NCBI GenBank assembly: GCA_001724265.1
Contig: MEDY01000209.1
Coordinates: forward strand, 1-64,000
DNA from: Rhizaria sp. SCN 62-66
Taxonomy: Eukaryota > Rhizaria, unplaced
Direction: 5' to 3'
Length of the DNA: 64,000 nt
Positions 32,739 through 45,403 of the stretch are shown here, one piece after another (positions within the stretch are counted from its first letter, which is position 1; every line of letters starts with the position of its first letter). The position numbers were made by a program, and so were the translations under genes. The notes beneath the pieces are model-generated. The model did no database searches. It was not told the origin of the DNA and worked only from the letters and a program-made list of their open reading frames with translations.

Positions 32739-35700
32739 TTACTCCGCGGCGGCGGCCGCGGCGGCGGCGGCGACGGGGTCGGGCTTGTGCTCGAAGCCGC
32801 CGCCCTCGCGGAGCTTCTTGGCGAGTTCGCGGTACATGCGGCCCTTGCGCGCCACGAGCGCGTCGTAGGTCGCGTCGGCATAGCGCGCGTCGCAGCCCTC
32901 GGGGCTCTTCTTGGCGGCCGACATAAGCTTGTACACGAGCGTGGCCAGCTCCTTGTTCATCGTGAAGGACGCCGCGAGCGTGTTGACCAGGTCCAGCGAG
33001 AGCGTCGAGTGCGCGCGGCGCGCGGCGATGTCGGCCGTGGCGAGCTTCTCCAGGTCCTCCGTCACGAGCTCGATGAGCTTGGCGACGAACTGCGCCAGCC
33101 CGGCCATGTACTCTGCGTCGCCGCCGTAGAGCGTGTCGTTGGACTCGACGCGGTCGATCTTGACCGGGAACCGCGGCTGCGCGTAGGTCGCAAAGAGCCG
33201 CAGGAAGCCCATGTAGGCCTGCAGCTTGACCGCGCGCGGACCCTCCCAGGCCTCGTGCTTCTGGATCGCGTTGAGCAGCCCGTGGACGAGGTAGAACGGC
33301 CCGTACTTGGGGTGGCCGGGGAAGTAGAGCAGGAACGACGCCAGGTGCTGCACGGCGGCCAGCACGCGCGCGTCGGTCGAGCGCCGCGCGCCGTGGTGCG
33401 CGGAGGTCGCCACAGTCGCGGGCAGCTCGGGGAAGAGCGCCAGCGCGGCCTTGACGAAGCCCTCGGACTGGACCACCATCTGGTTCACGAGTGCGACCTC
33501 GGCGCACGCCGTCATGAGGCGCAGGCACTCGAACTTGTCCTCTAGCGAGGGGATCGTGATGTGGCAGTAAGCGAGTGCGGCCTTGACAAACGCGGCCGTC
33601 TTCTTGGTGTGCTTGCCCTTAGTCAGCGCGTGTGCGCGGGAGGCCAGCGCGGCCACGCGCTCGACGAGCTCCACGGTCACGGCGTCGAGCGCGGTGAAGG
33701 CGGCGCGGAAGTCGACGAGCGTGTTGAGCTGCTGCTCGAGATCGCGGCCGAAGTCGACTGTGCGGATGAACGACACGATGGTGCCGCTGACCGCGCGGAC
33801 CTCCTCCTCGGACGACAGCGCGGTGACCGAGTCGTGGAGCGCGCGCGCGGTGTCGAAGAGCGTGTGGATCACAACGGGGTCCGCCGTGGTCTTGCCCACG
33901 CCGGCCCACGCGGCCAGCAGCAGCTTGCCCACGGCGACCTTGTTGTTGCGCGTGAGCAAGTCGAGCAGCGGCAGCAGCGTGTCCATCGTGAGCGTGCGCT
34001 CGACGTCGGCGGCCGAGGACGCGACCTTGACGGCGATCTGCTCCAGCTCGCTCTGCATGGTGCGGTACGCGTCGCCCTGGCGCGCGTGCTTGATCACGTC
34101 CTTGAGGAAGATGTTGACCTCGCGCGGGCCAAAGCACGCGAGCAGGAACTCAACGAACACGGCCGCGATGCGGAGGTACTCGCCCACGTCCTGCACCTTG
34201 GACACCGTCTTCCACACGTCGTTGAGGATCGCCAGCCGCTGCGCCTTGGGCGGCGGGTGGCGGACCAGCTTCTTGGCCAGTGCCAGGTACAAGTGCGCGC
34301 GACTCGCCTGCTTGGTCTCGGCGACCTCCTTGATGAGGGCGTTGATAGTGAGCGCGTTGTTGGCGATCTGCTGCGGCGAGAAGAAGGAGATGATGTGCAC
34401 GAGCAGCATCGACGTGGGGCACGAGTCCTTAAACTGCTGCAGCATCGCGAAAAAGAGCTCGTCCGAGGCGTTGAAGGCGACGTTCTGCACCATCCACTCA
34501 ATGGCGGGTGAAAAAAGGTCGGCGTAGTCCTCGGACGACACCTTGCCATCAGCGACCATGGGCACGGTGGGGTAGGTCCCGGCCTCGCTGCGGATCGCCT
34601 TGAAGGTGAAGAGCGTGTCGTCGAAGGCCTCGAGCACGGCGCGCCGGTAGAGCGGCGCGATCACTGTCTGAAACTGCGGCGCGGGCGCGCACTCGACGAA
34701 GGTGTAGCTCATGCTCAGCGCGCGCGAGGTCAGGAAGGCGCGCGCGTAGGTCGCGATCAGCGGGTTGCCCAGGCCGCGGATCTGCTTCGAGAGGCGGTTG
34801 AAGTTGTCGACGAACGAGTCGTCCTCGAGGAAGCGGTAGCACTTCATAAGCGTGAGGTCGATGTACAGGCGCGGCAGCAGCTCGCGGATGCAGGCCGTCT
34901 TAAAGAACCAGTTGCGGCACGTCTCCTTTGCGCTGGCGCAGACGTCGGAGCTCTTGAACGTGTTGGAGAGCGCTGAGACGGTGATCTGGCGAGTCACGGG
35001 GTGCACGGTCTCCACGCCCACGGCCTTGATGCGGTCGAACACGAGGTCACCGAACGTGTGCAGCACGCGCGTGACGAGCACGAACATTGACGGGTAGAAG
35101 GCCGGCACGCGCACGTCGCCGAGCACCTTGGCGCACTGGATGGCGATGCGCAGTGCGATGACGCGCTCGCCGGCGTCCCACGCCACGCGCAGACGCTTGT
35201 GCAGGTCCTCGAACAGTGCGATGTACTCCTTCTGGTTCAGGTACGAGCGCGCGTCAGAGGCGGTCGCGTCGAGCTCCTCCAGACGGGACGAGGCCTGCGC
35301 GAACATAGTGAGGGAACAGAGGGGTATTTGTTGTGACGTGAGGTATTTCCAAAAAGGAAATGATATTAAAATACAAATAACCCAATAATGTTTGAGTACA
35401 ATACGAAAATGTTCCATGTTCATCGAGCGTACCTGGTCGACGGGCTTAGCGCCCTTGGTCAGCGCGGACTCGGTCGCGTCGGCGTCGTCGTTGAGGAAGT
35501 CGTCGTCGACGGCGATGGAGGCGCTCGTGGTGTACTTAGCGAGAATGCGCGGGCACTTGTCGGCCCAGAACTCGAACTCGCCGCGCTCCTGCACCGTCGA
35601 CGCGCCCGCGGCGCCCGAGCCGGAGCCGGACGAGCCGGACGAGCTGCTGTCGTCAAGGCTGTCAGGGTCTTGCGCGGCGGGCGCGGCCTTGGCGAAAGCG

Positions 35701-36221
35701 GTCAGCGGATCATCATCGTCGTCGTCCGCGTTCGTGGCCTTGAGCGCGCGCAGCGGGTCGTCGTCCATCGACGGCACGGGCGCGCTCGCGGCCGCCGCGG
35801 AGGAAGCAGAGGCAGATGCAGAGGATGACTCGGTCTTGGTGACGTTGGTGATGGCCTTCTTGATGACGAAGAGGGGGTGTTGGGTGGTCTTCTCGCGCGC
35901 CGCGGAAAGCTCCTTGCGCTCCTCCTCGTAATTCCGCGGCAGCGGAATCCTGGAAGAAGTGGTAGACGGGCATGGTGCGAAGAAAATAGGAGGGTGAAAC
36001 AAAGCGGGAGATGACTGTGAGGAGTCGTATCTGGACGCAGGAGAGCTGTCAAAGCACTACAAGGTGAAGTTTAGTTAAATAGAAACAGTAAAACGGAGCA
36101 AGATTATACTTCCTAGCGCAGCGACAGCGGTTGCAAGTGCCGCTGAAGGGTGCTGAGAGGGACGAGAGTGAAAAAGGCGCAGGGGGGCGGCGACGACGTA
36201 CCACTTGGTATCAACACTCAT
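32739..36221 (-). CDS. VPS35L: VPS35L, retriever complex scaffold
   Basis: Three exons, 36221-36202, 35949-35433 and 35294-32739, give 1,030 aa ending in TAA. The 20-base first exon (MSVDTK plus part of Trp) joins via a GTACGT intron to IPLPRNYEEERKEL, which matches the short conserved N-terminus of VPS35L. It is VPS35L rather than VPS35: VIALRIAIQCAKVLGD, FYPSMFVLVTRVLHTFGDLV, KETCRNWFFKTACIRELLPR, VDFGRDLEQQLNTLVDFRA, KTAAFVKAALAYCHITIPSL and ESNDTLYGGD are its landmarks. VPS35L is an alpha-solenoid that binds VPS29 and VPS26C to form retriever, which with the CCC and WASH complexes returns integrin-type cargo from endosomes to the surface. The C-terminus ends in a poly-Ala tail. VPS29 is in the same window. 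Confidence 0.95.
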
Positions 36222-36897
36222 TGCTGTGCAGAGAGGGTATCGCCAGTAAAGGTGATATTAGAGATCCCAACCAAATGCGGCGTGGTAGTTACACTGACAA
36301 AAAAGAAAGTGTATTACACGAATCTCGCGGACGTGGAACAAGCTCGATTTAGCACCCGCCCTACCTCGTCTCTGTTGGTTGGCTCGCTGGATGCAACAGG
36401 GGTCGAAAAATGTAAGTCCCATTTTGTTGACCGAAGAGTGAGAGCGCCCAGCACTACAGAGTCTGAGGTTCACATCGAACAATGTGGGGGGAGATGTGTC
36501 ATCAGTGGTTTTTGAAATGGCTTGGTGCCCCATGCTATATAGAGAAAAAAAATGTTCACCAGCAATTTAGTGCATTTGGCCGCATGAAGCACACGGCGCT
36601 GCGATGCCTCAAAATCCTGCTCGCTTGGGGCTGCAGATGCAGTCGTGACGACTTTGTCACGCCACGAACGCGCCGCTTCGTCCCGAGACCGTGATTGTCT
36701 CTTTCCGCTCGAAAATGGCTCACGATGCATCACTCTCTTTGTCTATTTACCGTCTTCGGGTTTGTTTCTATCTTGTGATCGTTTTTGTGTCATTTCCCGC
36801 CTAGCTACCCCACTTTACCTCACGGCGCGCCACTGTCACGCCGCCCGCTCTCGCGCCCGTCTCTCGACCTCTCTGCGGAGCCCCTTGTGCTGCGCTC
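36222..36897. other. Divergent intergenic region, VPS35L and PHD gene
   Basis: About 675 bases between two genes that read apart. The part before the PHD ATG (36830-36897) is pyrimidine-rich and probably its leader. No gene is seen. Confidence 0.5.
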
Positions 36898-39239
36898 ATG
36901 AGCACATACGTTCACTCCTCAGACGCATTCTGGGATGCTTACGAACGTGTCCACGGTACGTCGTCTTTCTTTGCTCCCTCTCGCCCACGCATCGTAACCC
37001 CGCTTTGTCACTGCATCTTTCTCTCGCAACCTCAATGTGACCCGAACCCCGACTCTCTCCTTACTAACACATCTTGCCTTCCCGCCCCGTCCTTTCTTCC
37101 CACTTCCCACTGCCCTTCCCGCAGGCCCCGTCGAGGACGCCCCCGCCGCCCCCGCGGGCCTCATCGGCCCCCGCATCGGTCCCTCCTACCAGGCCGCCCT
37201 GCCCCCGCTCCCCTCGCACTCCAGCTCCAGCGCGAGCTCCAGCTCTAGCGCCAGCGCCAGTGCCAGTGCGGGTGCTGCGGGGCAGGACATGACCGACGCT
37301 GACGACGCCACATCCCCCGCCAAGCGCTCCCGCAACGCCGCGAACGCCAACGGTGACATCAAGCCCAGTCCCGACTCTGCCGGCACTGACGCGGCCGTCG
37401 CGATCCCACCGCGGCCCGAGTCCCCGCGCGTGCTGTGGAGCCCCGCGGCGTACCGCGCCGTCGTTGCCACCGCGCGTGCCGCCGCCGCCGCGCCCAACAG
37501 CAATAGCAACAACAACAACGCTCGCGGCGGCTACAAAGACACTGGGAACAACAACGACGAGGACAGCGACGCCGACACGGCCGCGGCGCCCGGCATGGAC
37601 CTGTTCCCGCTCGAGCCCGCGAACGGCAACAGCGCCGGCACCAGCTCCAACGGCAACGGCAACGCTCCTGCTGCGGTGACCGAGACGGTGAACGGCGTGA
37701 CCGTGACGGCCGCCGACGCCGCCGCGGCCGCCGAGTCGCTCTCGCGCCACCTGGCGCTGGTGCGCGGGCTCGTAGACCCGCCACGCGACGAGCTGCTGCT
37801 CGAGGAGGCTCTGGGCGCGTGGCTGCCCGCGCGCTCCTCGAAACACTTCGCGGCCATCGTCGCCGCGCTGCCGCCCGCCGCGCGCGCCGCCGCCATCGCC
37901 GCCGCGGCCTCCGGGACGGCCGCCTCCTCCTCAGCGTACGCCGCCGCCGCCGCTGCGACCGCCGCCGCCGCTGCGGAGGCCGAGGCCGCGGCCGGCGGCG
38001 CGAGTGTCAAGGGCAAGGGCCGGTGGCCGCGCGTGGGCCGGCCGAGCCACGCTTCACTGGCCGCGCAGGCCGCCGCCGAGGCCGCCGCGGAGGCCGCCAA
38101 CGCGCGCGCCAGTGCGGTGGCCGCCGCGCTGGCCGCCAACACTCTGGCGGCCCGCAGACTGCAGCACCGGCCCTTCGGCAGCTCCTGCGAAGGCGACGAC
38201 AACAATCCCAGTTGCAACAGCAGCAGCAGCGGCAAAGCCGTGAACGCCGCCGGCGGCCGGCGCCGCCGCGGCAGAAGCGCGTCCTCCGCCGCCGCGGCCG
38301 CTGCGGGCTCCGAGAGCGACGAAGGCGACAGCGACGACGACGACAGCGACGACGACGGCAAGGCGCGCGCCCGCGAGTGCGGGCACCCCAGCTGCCCGCG
38401 GCCGCTATGCGCGGCCGCGCGCGACCTTGCATACGCGGACCCGTGGCTGGTGTCGCAGCAGCCCGTGCCGGCGCCCGCCGCGGCGGCCTCGCGCCCACTG
38501 ACGGCGGCGGAGCTGTGCGCGGCGCCGCTGGGCCACTGCAGCGAGCTGCGCGCGCTAGTGCTGCTGGCGAGCGAGGGCGCCGCGGGGGCCGAGGGCGCGC
38601 GCGCGCTGCTGCTGACGCGGCCGCGCCGCGAGGAGAGCGAACGTGTGCAGATCGACGACGAGTCCGAAGACGTGTGCTTCCAGTGCGGTGACGGCGGCAA
38701 CGTCATGATCTGCGACGCCAAGCGCTGCGGCAAGGTCTATCACCCGCTCTGCGTCGGGCTCGACAAGGTCCCCAGCGGCGAATGGCAGTGTCCGCGCCAC
38801 CGCTGCACCTTCTGCCACATGCCGGTCGGCGACGCCACTCGCATGTGCCAGGTACGCCGCGGTTTTCGTGAATGAAATTATATGTGTGAGTTTATTTAAA
38901 ACTAAAGCTATTTACTCGCTCTTTTTCCTTCTGATAACTCTCTTAAACTAACATTATGCTCTTTTTCCCTTTGTGTTTATCTCGACTTGTTTAGCGCTGC
39001 CCGACGACATACTGCTCATCGTGCTGCCCCGCTGAGCTGCGCCAGAGTTCGCTCTCGACCTCCCAGAACACTGAATCCTCGTCCTTCCTGTGTCTGCGCT
39101 GCGTGCGCAAGGCCCGCGCCAAGGACGGCGACGCCGCAGCCGACGAGGCCGAGGCCGAGGCCGCCGCCGCCGCCGAGGCCGCGGCCGCGCAGGCCCACGC
39201 CGCCGCCCAGGCCCGCGGCGGCGTCGCCGCTTTCTCCCG

Positions 39240-39317
<78 letters not shown>

Positions 39318-40530
39318 TGGCTCTGGCTCTGGCGCTGGCTCTGGCTCTGGCGCTGGCGCTGGCGGCGGCCGCGTCTCGGGCGCAGCAGGCGCGGCGATGG
39401 AGGACGTGGACGCGGCGGCCTCGAGCGCGGGGGCGCCGACGGACTCGGTGCTGACGGTGCTGCGGCAGCGCGTGTTTCTCTCGGACGTGGCGACGCTGCT
39501 GCGACAGCCGCTGTCTGACAGCCGGCTGCTCGAGGCCAGCCGCCGCGTGCAGGCCGCCGCGCCCTCGCTCAAGCACGCGCTCCGCGCCGCCGCGGCCGCC
39601 GACGCCGCGGGCACGGCCAGCGAATTCCGCCACAGCTGGGACGCCGCCGCCGCCGCCACCGCCACCGCCGCCGCCGCTGCCGCCGCCACCGCGGCTGCCG
39701 GCGCGAGCGCTGATGCGGATGCAGACGCCGAGGGCGCCGCCGCCGCCGCTGCGACGGGCATTCCCCCGGCGCCGACTGGCGAGCCTGAGGGCGTGGGCGC
39801 GGACGCAGGCGCGACCGCGGCTGAGGCTGCGGCGGCCGAAGCGGCTGCGCTGGTCACGGGCACTGGCGCGGGCGCGGGCGCCGACAGCGGCAGCAAGAGC
39901 AGCCCCGGCAGTTCGAGCAACAGCAGCATGAGCTCCACTGCGAGCGCCAACTCGAGCATGAGCTCCACCACCACCACCACCACCGCCGCCAGCGACGAGG
40001 AACGCCGCGCCACGCGCACCACCGCCGCCGCCGCCACGGCCGCCACGGCCGCGGACTCCTCCGCCTCCGGCGCAGCCGCTGCCTCGGGCTCCGCAGCGCC
40101 CGCGGCGACCGCGGCGGCGGGCGGCGGGTTGTCGCGCCTCATGGGCCCATCGGCCAACAGCAGCAGCGGCGGCGGGCCCGGCGGCGCCCCACGCGCGCTG
40201 CCGTGCCGCTTTCTCGGGCTGGCGCTCGAGAGCCTGGAGGAGCTCTTCGTGTGCGTGCACCTGGAGCTGGTCGCGCGCGGTGGGCTCGCGCACATGCTCG
40301 CCAGCGACAACTGGGCACCCGTGGCCGAGCTCGTGGCGCGCAACCGCGCGCTGCTGCCCAGCGAGGCCCCCTTCGGCCTCGGCGTCACGGAGATCGGCGC
40401 GGCCAACGCGGCCGGAGACGTCTACCAGGGCCCCGGCGCGGCCGAGGGCGGCGCGGGCGGCGGCCGCGGGGGCCGAGGCGGCCGCGGAGGCAGGGGGCGC
40501 GGAAGCACCGGCCGTCTGACGCTGATCTAA
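36898..40530 (+). CDS. PHD-finger protein with long low-complexity regions
   Basis: Three exons, 36898-36955, 37125-38851 and 38995-40530, give 1,106 aa ending in TAA. Donors are GTACGT and GTACGC. Residues about 578-665 hold an extended zinc-binding unit. [45 protein letters not shown] and, across the intron, [14 protein letters not shown] give a PHD finger followed by further Cys pairs, as in plant PHD/SWIB-GYF and NSD-type proteins. Such fingers read histone H3 tails, so a chromatin role is inferred. The rest is Ala/Ser/Gly-rich, including an acidic [12 protein letters not shown] patch and a long Gly-Ser repeat. A conserved-looking segment ([20 protein letters not shown]) lies near residue 1000. 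The tail is RGG-like ([14 protein letters not shown]), suggesting RNA contact. Confidence 0.85.
39240..39362 (+). repeat. GGCTCC hexamer repeat coding Gly-Ser
   Basis: About 20 GGCTCC/GGCTCT/GGCGCT units in tandem, in frame in the PHD gene, encode about 40 residues of alternating Gly and Ser/Ala. The 3' units have diverged most. Confidence 0.9.
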
Positions 40531-41586
40531 GAAACGAAGCTAAGTATACTCGGTATGAGTGAAAGGGACGAGAATGTGTTCGTCAAATAAAACATTTGCT
40601 ATTATGTTCATAAAAGCTACTTCCGCGGGTGGGCTAACAAGAATGCTCCCGCACTCCATTTTAAACGCGTCATCAAATGTGGACCTGCTGGCATAATTCG
40701 CGGAATGTTCGACATGTTGCCACCTAGTGCCAAGGCATGTGCATTGGAGGCGAGGTTTCTGTTTCCACAGCACCCCAAACCGTACTATATCATGAACCGT
40801 CGAGGCGAAATTGTTGATTTGCTCGGTATGGTGCCCCTGCGCGGCTGAGGGCGGCGCGGGCGTGGAAGCGGCTAAGTTACGCCTCGCGACAAGCGACACG
40901 AAGCTAGGTAAGGAGCTGCGATTTTTGAAATGTTTGTATGTCATTCTATATTTTGTGTCATTATCATTTATATATCTTGAATGTTTGTTGTTTTTCGAAT
41001 ACAAACAGCTTATTTTTCATCGGTACAACATGATGCTTGTCACGGTACTGTTTGTGACAAACTCAAACTTGATTTTATAACATGTGCACACGCGTTAGTT
41101 GTTTGAGTATTGTTATGGAATCTTGTTGACAAAAGTTATTGTTAATATAATCTTCAAATATATGTTTTTACAGAAATACTAAACAGCAATAGAGTATTGA
41201 TACCTACAACGCCTACTCTGTTTGTTAGACTCAAATATACTACACTGCACTGCACGCGCTGCGACAAGATTCGTGCGAAAAGTGATTACTTTCTGTCGCT
41301 AACTTAACTCTCGCTAAAACTGTGCGTGTGTGAGGCGTGATAGTCTCGCAGCGCAAGAGAAACTTTGACGCTGGCTGACAGACAAAAAGACAAAACAAAA
41401 AACAATTTCATATAATACACTCTGAAAGTCAATAATAAAAAGAACTAACCGAAAGCTAACTCGACCCAAACAGGACGGCAACGCATCGCAACTTTACGGA
41501 GCTCGAGCGCGTCCTTGTGATTCTTCCATGGCAACATCAACATGCGAAGCATGCGTGCTCTGTGTTCGCTGTTTACTGCTCACTGC
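40531..41586. other. Convergent intergenic region, PHD and TTD14-like genes
   Basis: About 1,050 bases. It holds a short relic of the PHD 3' end and an uncertain 86-codon plus-strand frame at 40590-40848 (both described separately). The rest is AT-rich with no gene. Confidence 0.5.
40843..40900 (+). pseudogene. Degenerate copy of the PHD gene 3' end
   Basis: The segment GCGGCTGAGGGCGGCGCGGG matches the PHD coding end at about 40439-40458 with one mismatch. The following ACGAAGCTA matches the bases just after the PHD stop. The piece between is shortened and diverged. It looks like a decayed tandem duplication about 400 bases downstream. Confidence 0.45.
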
Positions 41587-44074
41587 TCACTGCTTCTGCG
41601 CGGCCGCGGCGGCCACGGCGGCCTCGACGCCTGCCTTGTCGAGCCCACCCTTTGCGGCGACGAAGGCCTCGACGGCGGCGATGACGCGGCCCAGCTTGCC
41701 CTCGAAGTCGGTCGAGTTGTCGAACGTGATGTGCCGCGTGTGCCCGCGCCACGCGTCCCACACGCGGTCGTCCATCTTGCACGCCTCCTCGACCGTCTCG
41801 GTGCGCGCCGCGTTGTTGCCGCGCGTGTAGTGCTGCTCGGCGCGCTTGGCCGCCGTCTCCAGGTGCAGAACCAGGTCGTAGCGGCCGTGGATTGCGGCGT
41901 GCGAGAGCCCCACCAGCGGCAGGATCTCGTCCCACAGCGCGTCGGGCAGGTACGCGCGCGGGTCGCCCAGGCCACGGTCCAGCAGGACCACCGAGGGCTG
42001 GCCCACGCTCGCCGCGATGTGCAAGAACGTCGCCTCGGTCTGCAAGGTCGAAAATAACAAAACACACAATCAGAAAAGAATACAGTTAGCTACAATAGGT
42101 AAAATAGATGAGTAAATCACGCAATTAAAACGTCAAAGCCAATTGATAGGGTGACGTGTGATACAGCGACATGCGAGTGCAGGAACAAACGTACCATCAT
42201 CTGCAAGCGGAGCAACGCGACCTCGAAGGCGATGAGTTGGTCGCGGTCGCCGCCGAGGCCGGGGTAGGAGCAACCGTTGCTGATGAGCGTGGTCGCGACC
42301 TCTGGACAGCTGTGAGAGAGACACCACAGGATGCAAGATGACGCAAGACAGGAGGGCAGATAAGATAGGGAGAAACGACCAAACCAGAAGAAACAAGGCA
42401 ACAAGTAAGAAATGATGCACTGAGAAATGATGAACTTAAAGACCAAGTAACAAAGATACTTAAACATGCTTCAATTAGAAAGATCTTGTTTCATCCAGTG
42501 AGTAATGCAGCTTAGTGTTGATGCTGCAGTGGAAGCACTGGGTGCGTCTGTGCGAGCACGTACCTGTACACGGCAAAGCCGGCCTGCTTGAGGCGCGCGG
42601 TAAGCTTGTCGAGGGAGCTGGTCTTGCCGCCGCAGGGCCCGCCGGTGAGCACAATCGTGTACACGGGGTTCTTGGCTGCGCAGACGTTGGTGAAAGAGAT
42701 ACGCGTCGTGATTGATGCGACGAAGAAAAAATAACAACATCAATATAAATAAGATAAGAATTGAGGGGAAAAACCAGCATCAATTGTTGATACAAATAAG
42801 AAACACATTCAGTGACAAAGAAAAACCGTTACATTGCGAAAAGAGCGATTGATTGTACGAAGCGATAAGCCTATGACGTACTGACGGGGGGCAGGCGCTG
42901 CGCAAGCTCGGCCTCGACCTCGTAGACCATCGGTACGGGCGTCACGGGCGTGGTGGGCGAGCCGGCGGCGCCGAGGGACGCGCACGGAGGGCACTGCGTC
43001 GCAGCGTCAGCGGCACTCTCAGGCGCAGCGGCACCAGCGGTAGCGGCAGTCGGGGCAGGGGCGGGGGCGGCGGCGGCGGCGACGGGCGCAGGCGCGGGGG
43101 CCGGGGCGACCGAGGGGGGCGAGGACGCGGAAACGGAGACGGCGCCCGACACGGCGACGCAGGGCGAGGCCGCGGCGGCCGGAGGCAGCAAGGCTTCGGC
43201 GCTCGCCATCGCAGCGGCGGCCTTGGCGTGGTTGCCGGCGTTGTTGTTCTTGTTCTCGTTCAGAGAGAGAGACTCCGAGTTGAGCAGCAGCGACACGGCG
43301 CCGGTGACGACCGCACCCTCGGTCTCGGGCCCCGCAGCGGCGGCGGCAGCAGCAGCGGCGGCGGCGACGTCGGCGGCCTCGTCGGCGGCTGAGACAGGGG
43401 CGGCGCAGTTAGCGTTGTTGTCGGCTTTGGAGGCGCTCCCACCGTCGAGCGGGGACTGCACCTCGTCGCTGGCTTCGGCGATGGCGTCGGGGTCGGCGAA
43501 GCCGTAGCCGTAGGCGTCGGCTCTGGACCCGTTGCCGCTGCCGTTGCCGTCGCCGTCGTTGGGCGAGACGGGGGCCGAGAGCGCGGGCGCCGCCTGGTAG
43601 CCGCAGCGCGGGCAGTCATGCTCAAACACGGGCGCGGGAAAGCGGATCGCGACCTCGCCCGCGCCGCCGCTGGTGCCCGAGGCGGCGACGGTGGCGCGCG
43701 GGCGCGAGGAGATGGGCGAGCGGCGGCGCGGCACTGAAGGCGAACTGGGGACCGAGTCGGCCACGGCCACGGGGCGCGACTTGACGCCCAAGCGCGCAGG
43801 GTTGTGCGACATGTCCGCGTGGTACTGCGCCGCAACGGAAAAGTTTGACTGTGGTGCGACGAGGCGGCGGACAAGTGGGAGAGTGGGTGCGAGTTAGTGT
43901 GAGCAAAGGTGTGAGCAAGGGGAAGGCAAGGGGGCAGAGCTGGAGGCGTATCTAGCGACTCGAAATGAGGAGCATAGAGGGAAAACGTACCACTTCTGAT
44001 TCCTGTGGAAGAGGGGACAGTGCGCCAAGGATGTCGTTGGCGTCGACAGTCATGTTATTCAGATTGGGATCCAT
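41587..44074 (-). CDS. TTD14/NadR-kinase-like P-loop NTPase
   Basis: Five exons on the reverse strand, 44074-43991, 43824-42882, 42675-42564, 42309-42195 and 42039-41587, give 568 aa ending in TGA. All four introns start GTACGT. Residues 345-568 form the P-loop domain: PVYTIVLTGGPCGGKTSSLD (Walker A 354-361), CPEVATTLISNG, VVLLDRGLGDPRAYLP, GRYDLVLHLETAAKRAEQHY and GHTRHITFDNSTDFEGKLGR. The order matches the AAA_28/NadR-kinase-like domain of TTD14 proteins. Drosophila TTD14 binds GTP and phosphoinositides in photoreceptor trafficking. The reaction here is unknown. The first 340 residues are Ala/Pro/Ser-rich and hold a CxxC pair (FEHDCPRCGYQ). I do not see the C-terminal lipid-binding domain of animal TTD14. 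Confidence 0.82.
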
Positions 44075-45403
44075 TTCTGGGCGGCAATGCAAAGCGTGTG
44101 CCATGGAAATGAGGGGAGAATTCAGAATGAGTACAGTGAGTGTCATGTACCTCCGATGAGAGTGCAAAGTAAAAAAATCAATGTTTTAATAACGTGCAAA
44201 GTTCGCATTCACCTCAACACGCTATTCAAAAGAACATAAATGAGGCATATCTTCGCCCAAATGATCGCGTTTCGGAGGCGTGGCCCTCCCCCCACTCTTC
44301 GCCACTACAGTCTGGCATGCCGCCACGCCGCCTTGCTTGCAAGCGCTACATTCGGATTGTTCATGGGCTGAGTTTTGCCGCACTTAAAATATTTTTTACT
44401 ACAACACACTTTCACTTATACGTTGCTGTATTTCGTTGTATATATCTTCACATGTGCCCACTACGTAGATATAATCTTGCTCAAGTGACGCTTAGTCACA
44501 TTTTGAGTAAGATGTCGCACAAAGCCTCTAGCACAACTAGCTGAAGACAAAACACAAAAAAACATGTGTAAAGGTAGTGCAATCTTTTGTCGAAAATATG
44601 AGTCTTTGCTATCTACTTAGTTTTGAGTCATTAAATTGTTGAGTGCTTCGTGTTCTTCGATGAATCGTTGTGCTTGTAACTTAATCCGTTTGTCAGGCTT
44701 GAGTAAGAAAACAACGTTTTTAAGCAACAGGTCTGCATTGCATTATATACCACAGTGCATTGATTATTTTCTTCGACCCTGTGTCAAGTAATTAGCATCC
44801 ATAACATTTACGGCGATGTGAAACACATGCATTCAAATGTCAAGACTTGGCATGCTGACATCAGTGTGGAATACACGTTGTATATCGTATTCGGACTAGT
44901 TTCAACACTAGATATGCACTAGATCCTGCATAGAAATGCAATATATGTCAAGCGCATGCAATTATATCAGCATCTCTCACGGAAACTCAACCGCAATGTG
45001 ACGATTACCAGACTCGTAACGGCTATGAAACCAGAAAACCAACTCCATTTGACATAGTAAATGTTTGGTATTTGCAGGTTAAATATTTAAAAAATATAAG
45101 ATGCATTTGTTTGATCTTGTACTCGCGATTTGGACATAATTCTCAAAGATCTTTCCTGACTTTTATGTAGAGTAAGCTGTTGCTCGATGGCCGTTGCTGC
45201 GACCGTGCGACCCGGCTTGACAAAAAATCGGTTGGATCCGAGCGGCTGGCAGTCATGTTGCGCGGTTCAATGCGACGACTGGCACAGATCAGTTCTCCAC
45301 GTAAAGCGTGCGTATGACTTGTCACGTGACTTCTTGAGTTACAGAGTGTGTGGAAGTAGATTTTCTTTATTTCTCCTTGCTTACCTGTAGCTGCAACACC
45401 GTC
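44075..45403. other. Divergent intergenic region, TTD14-like and NR2C2AP
   Basis: About 1.33 kb of AT-rich DNA. I see no coding exon with the local codon bias and no tRNA or snRNA. Both promoters should lie here. Confidence 0.5.

Noticed and set aside
32739-36221. VPS35 (retromer) as the identity of this gene
   Set aside because: The sequence blocks (FYPSMFVLVTRV, FGRDLEQQL, ESNDTLYGGD) fit VPS35L, not VPS35.
38991-40406. 471-codon antisense frame opposite the PHD gene
   Set aside because: It mirrors the GC-ending codons of the plus-strand gene and lacks any motif. The plus strand has the PHD finger and consistent splicing.
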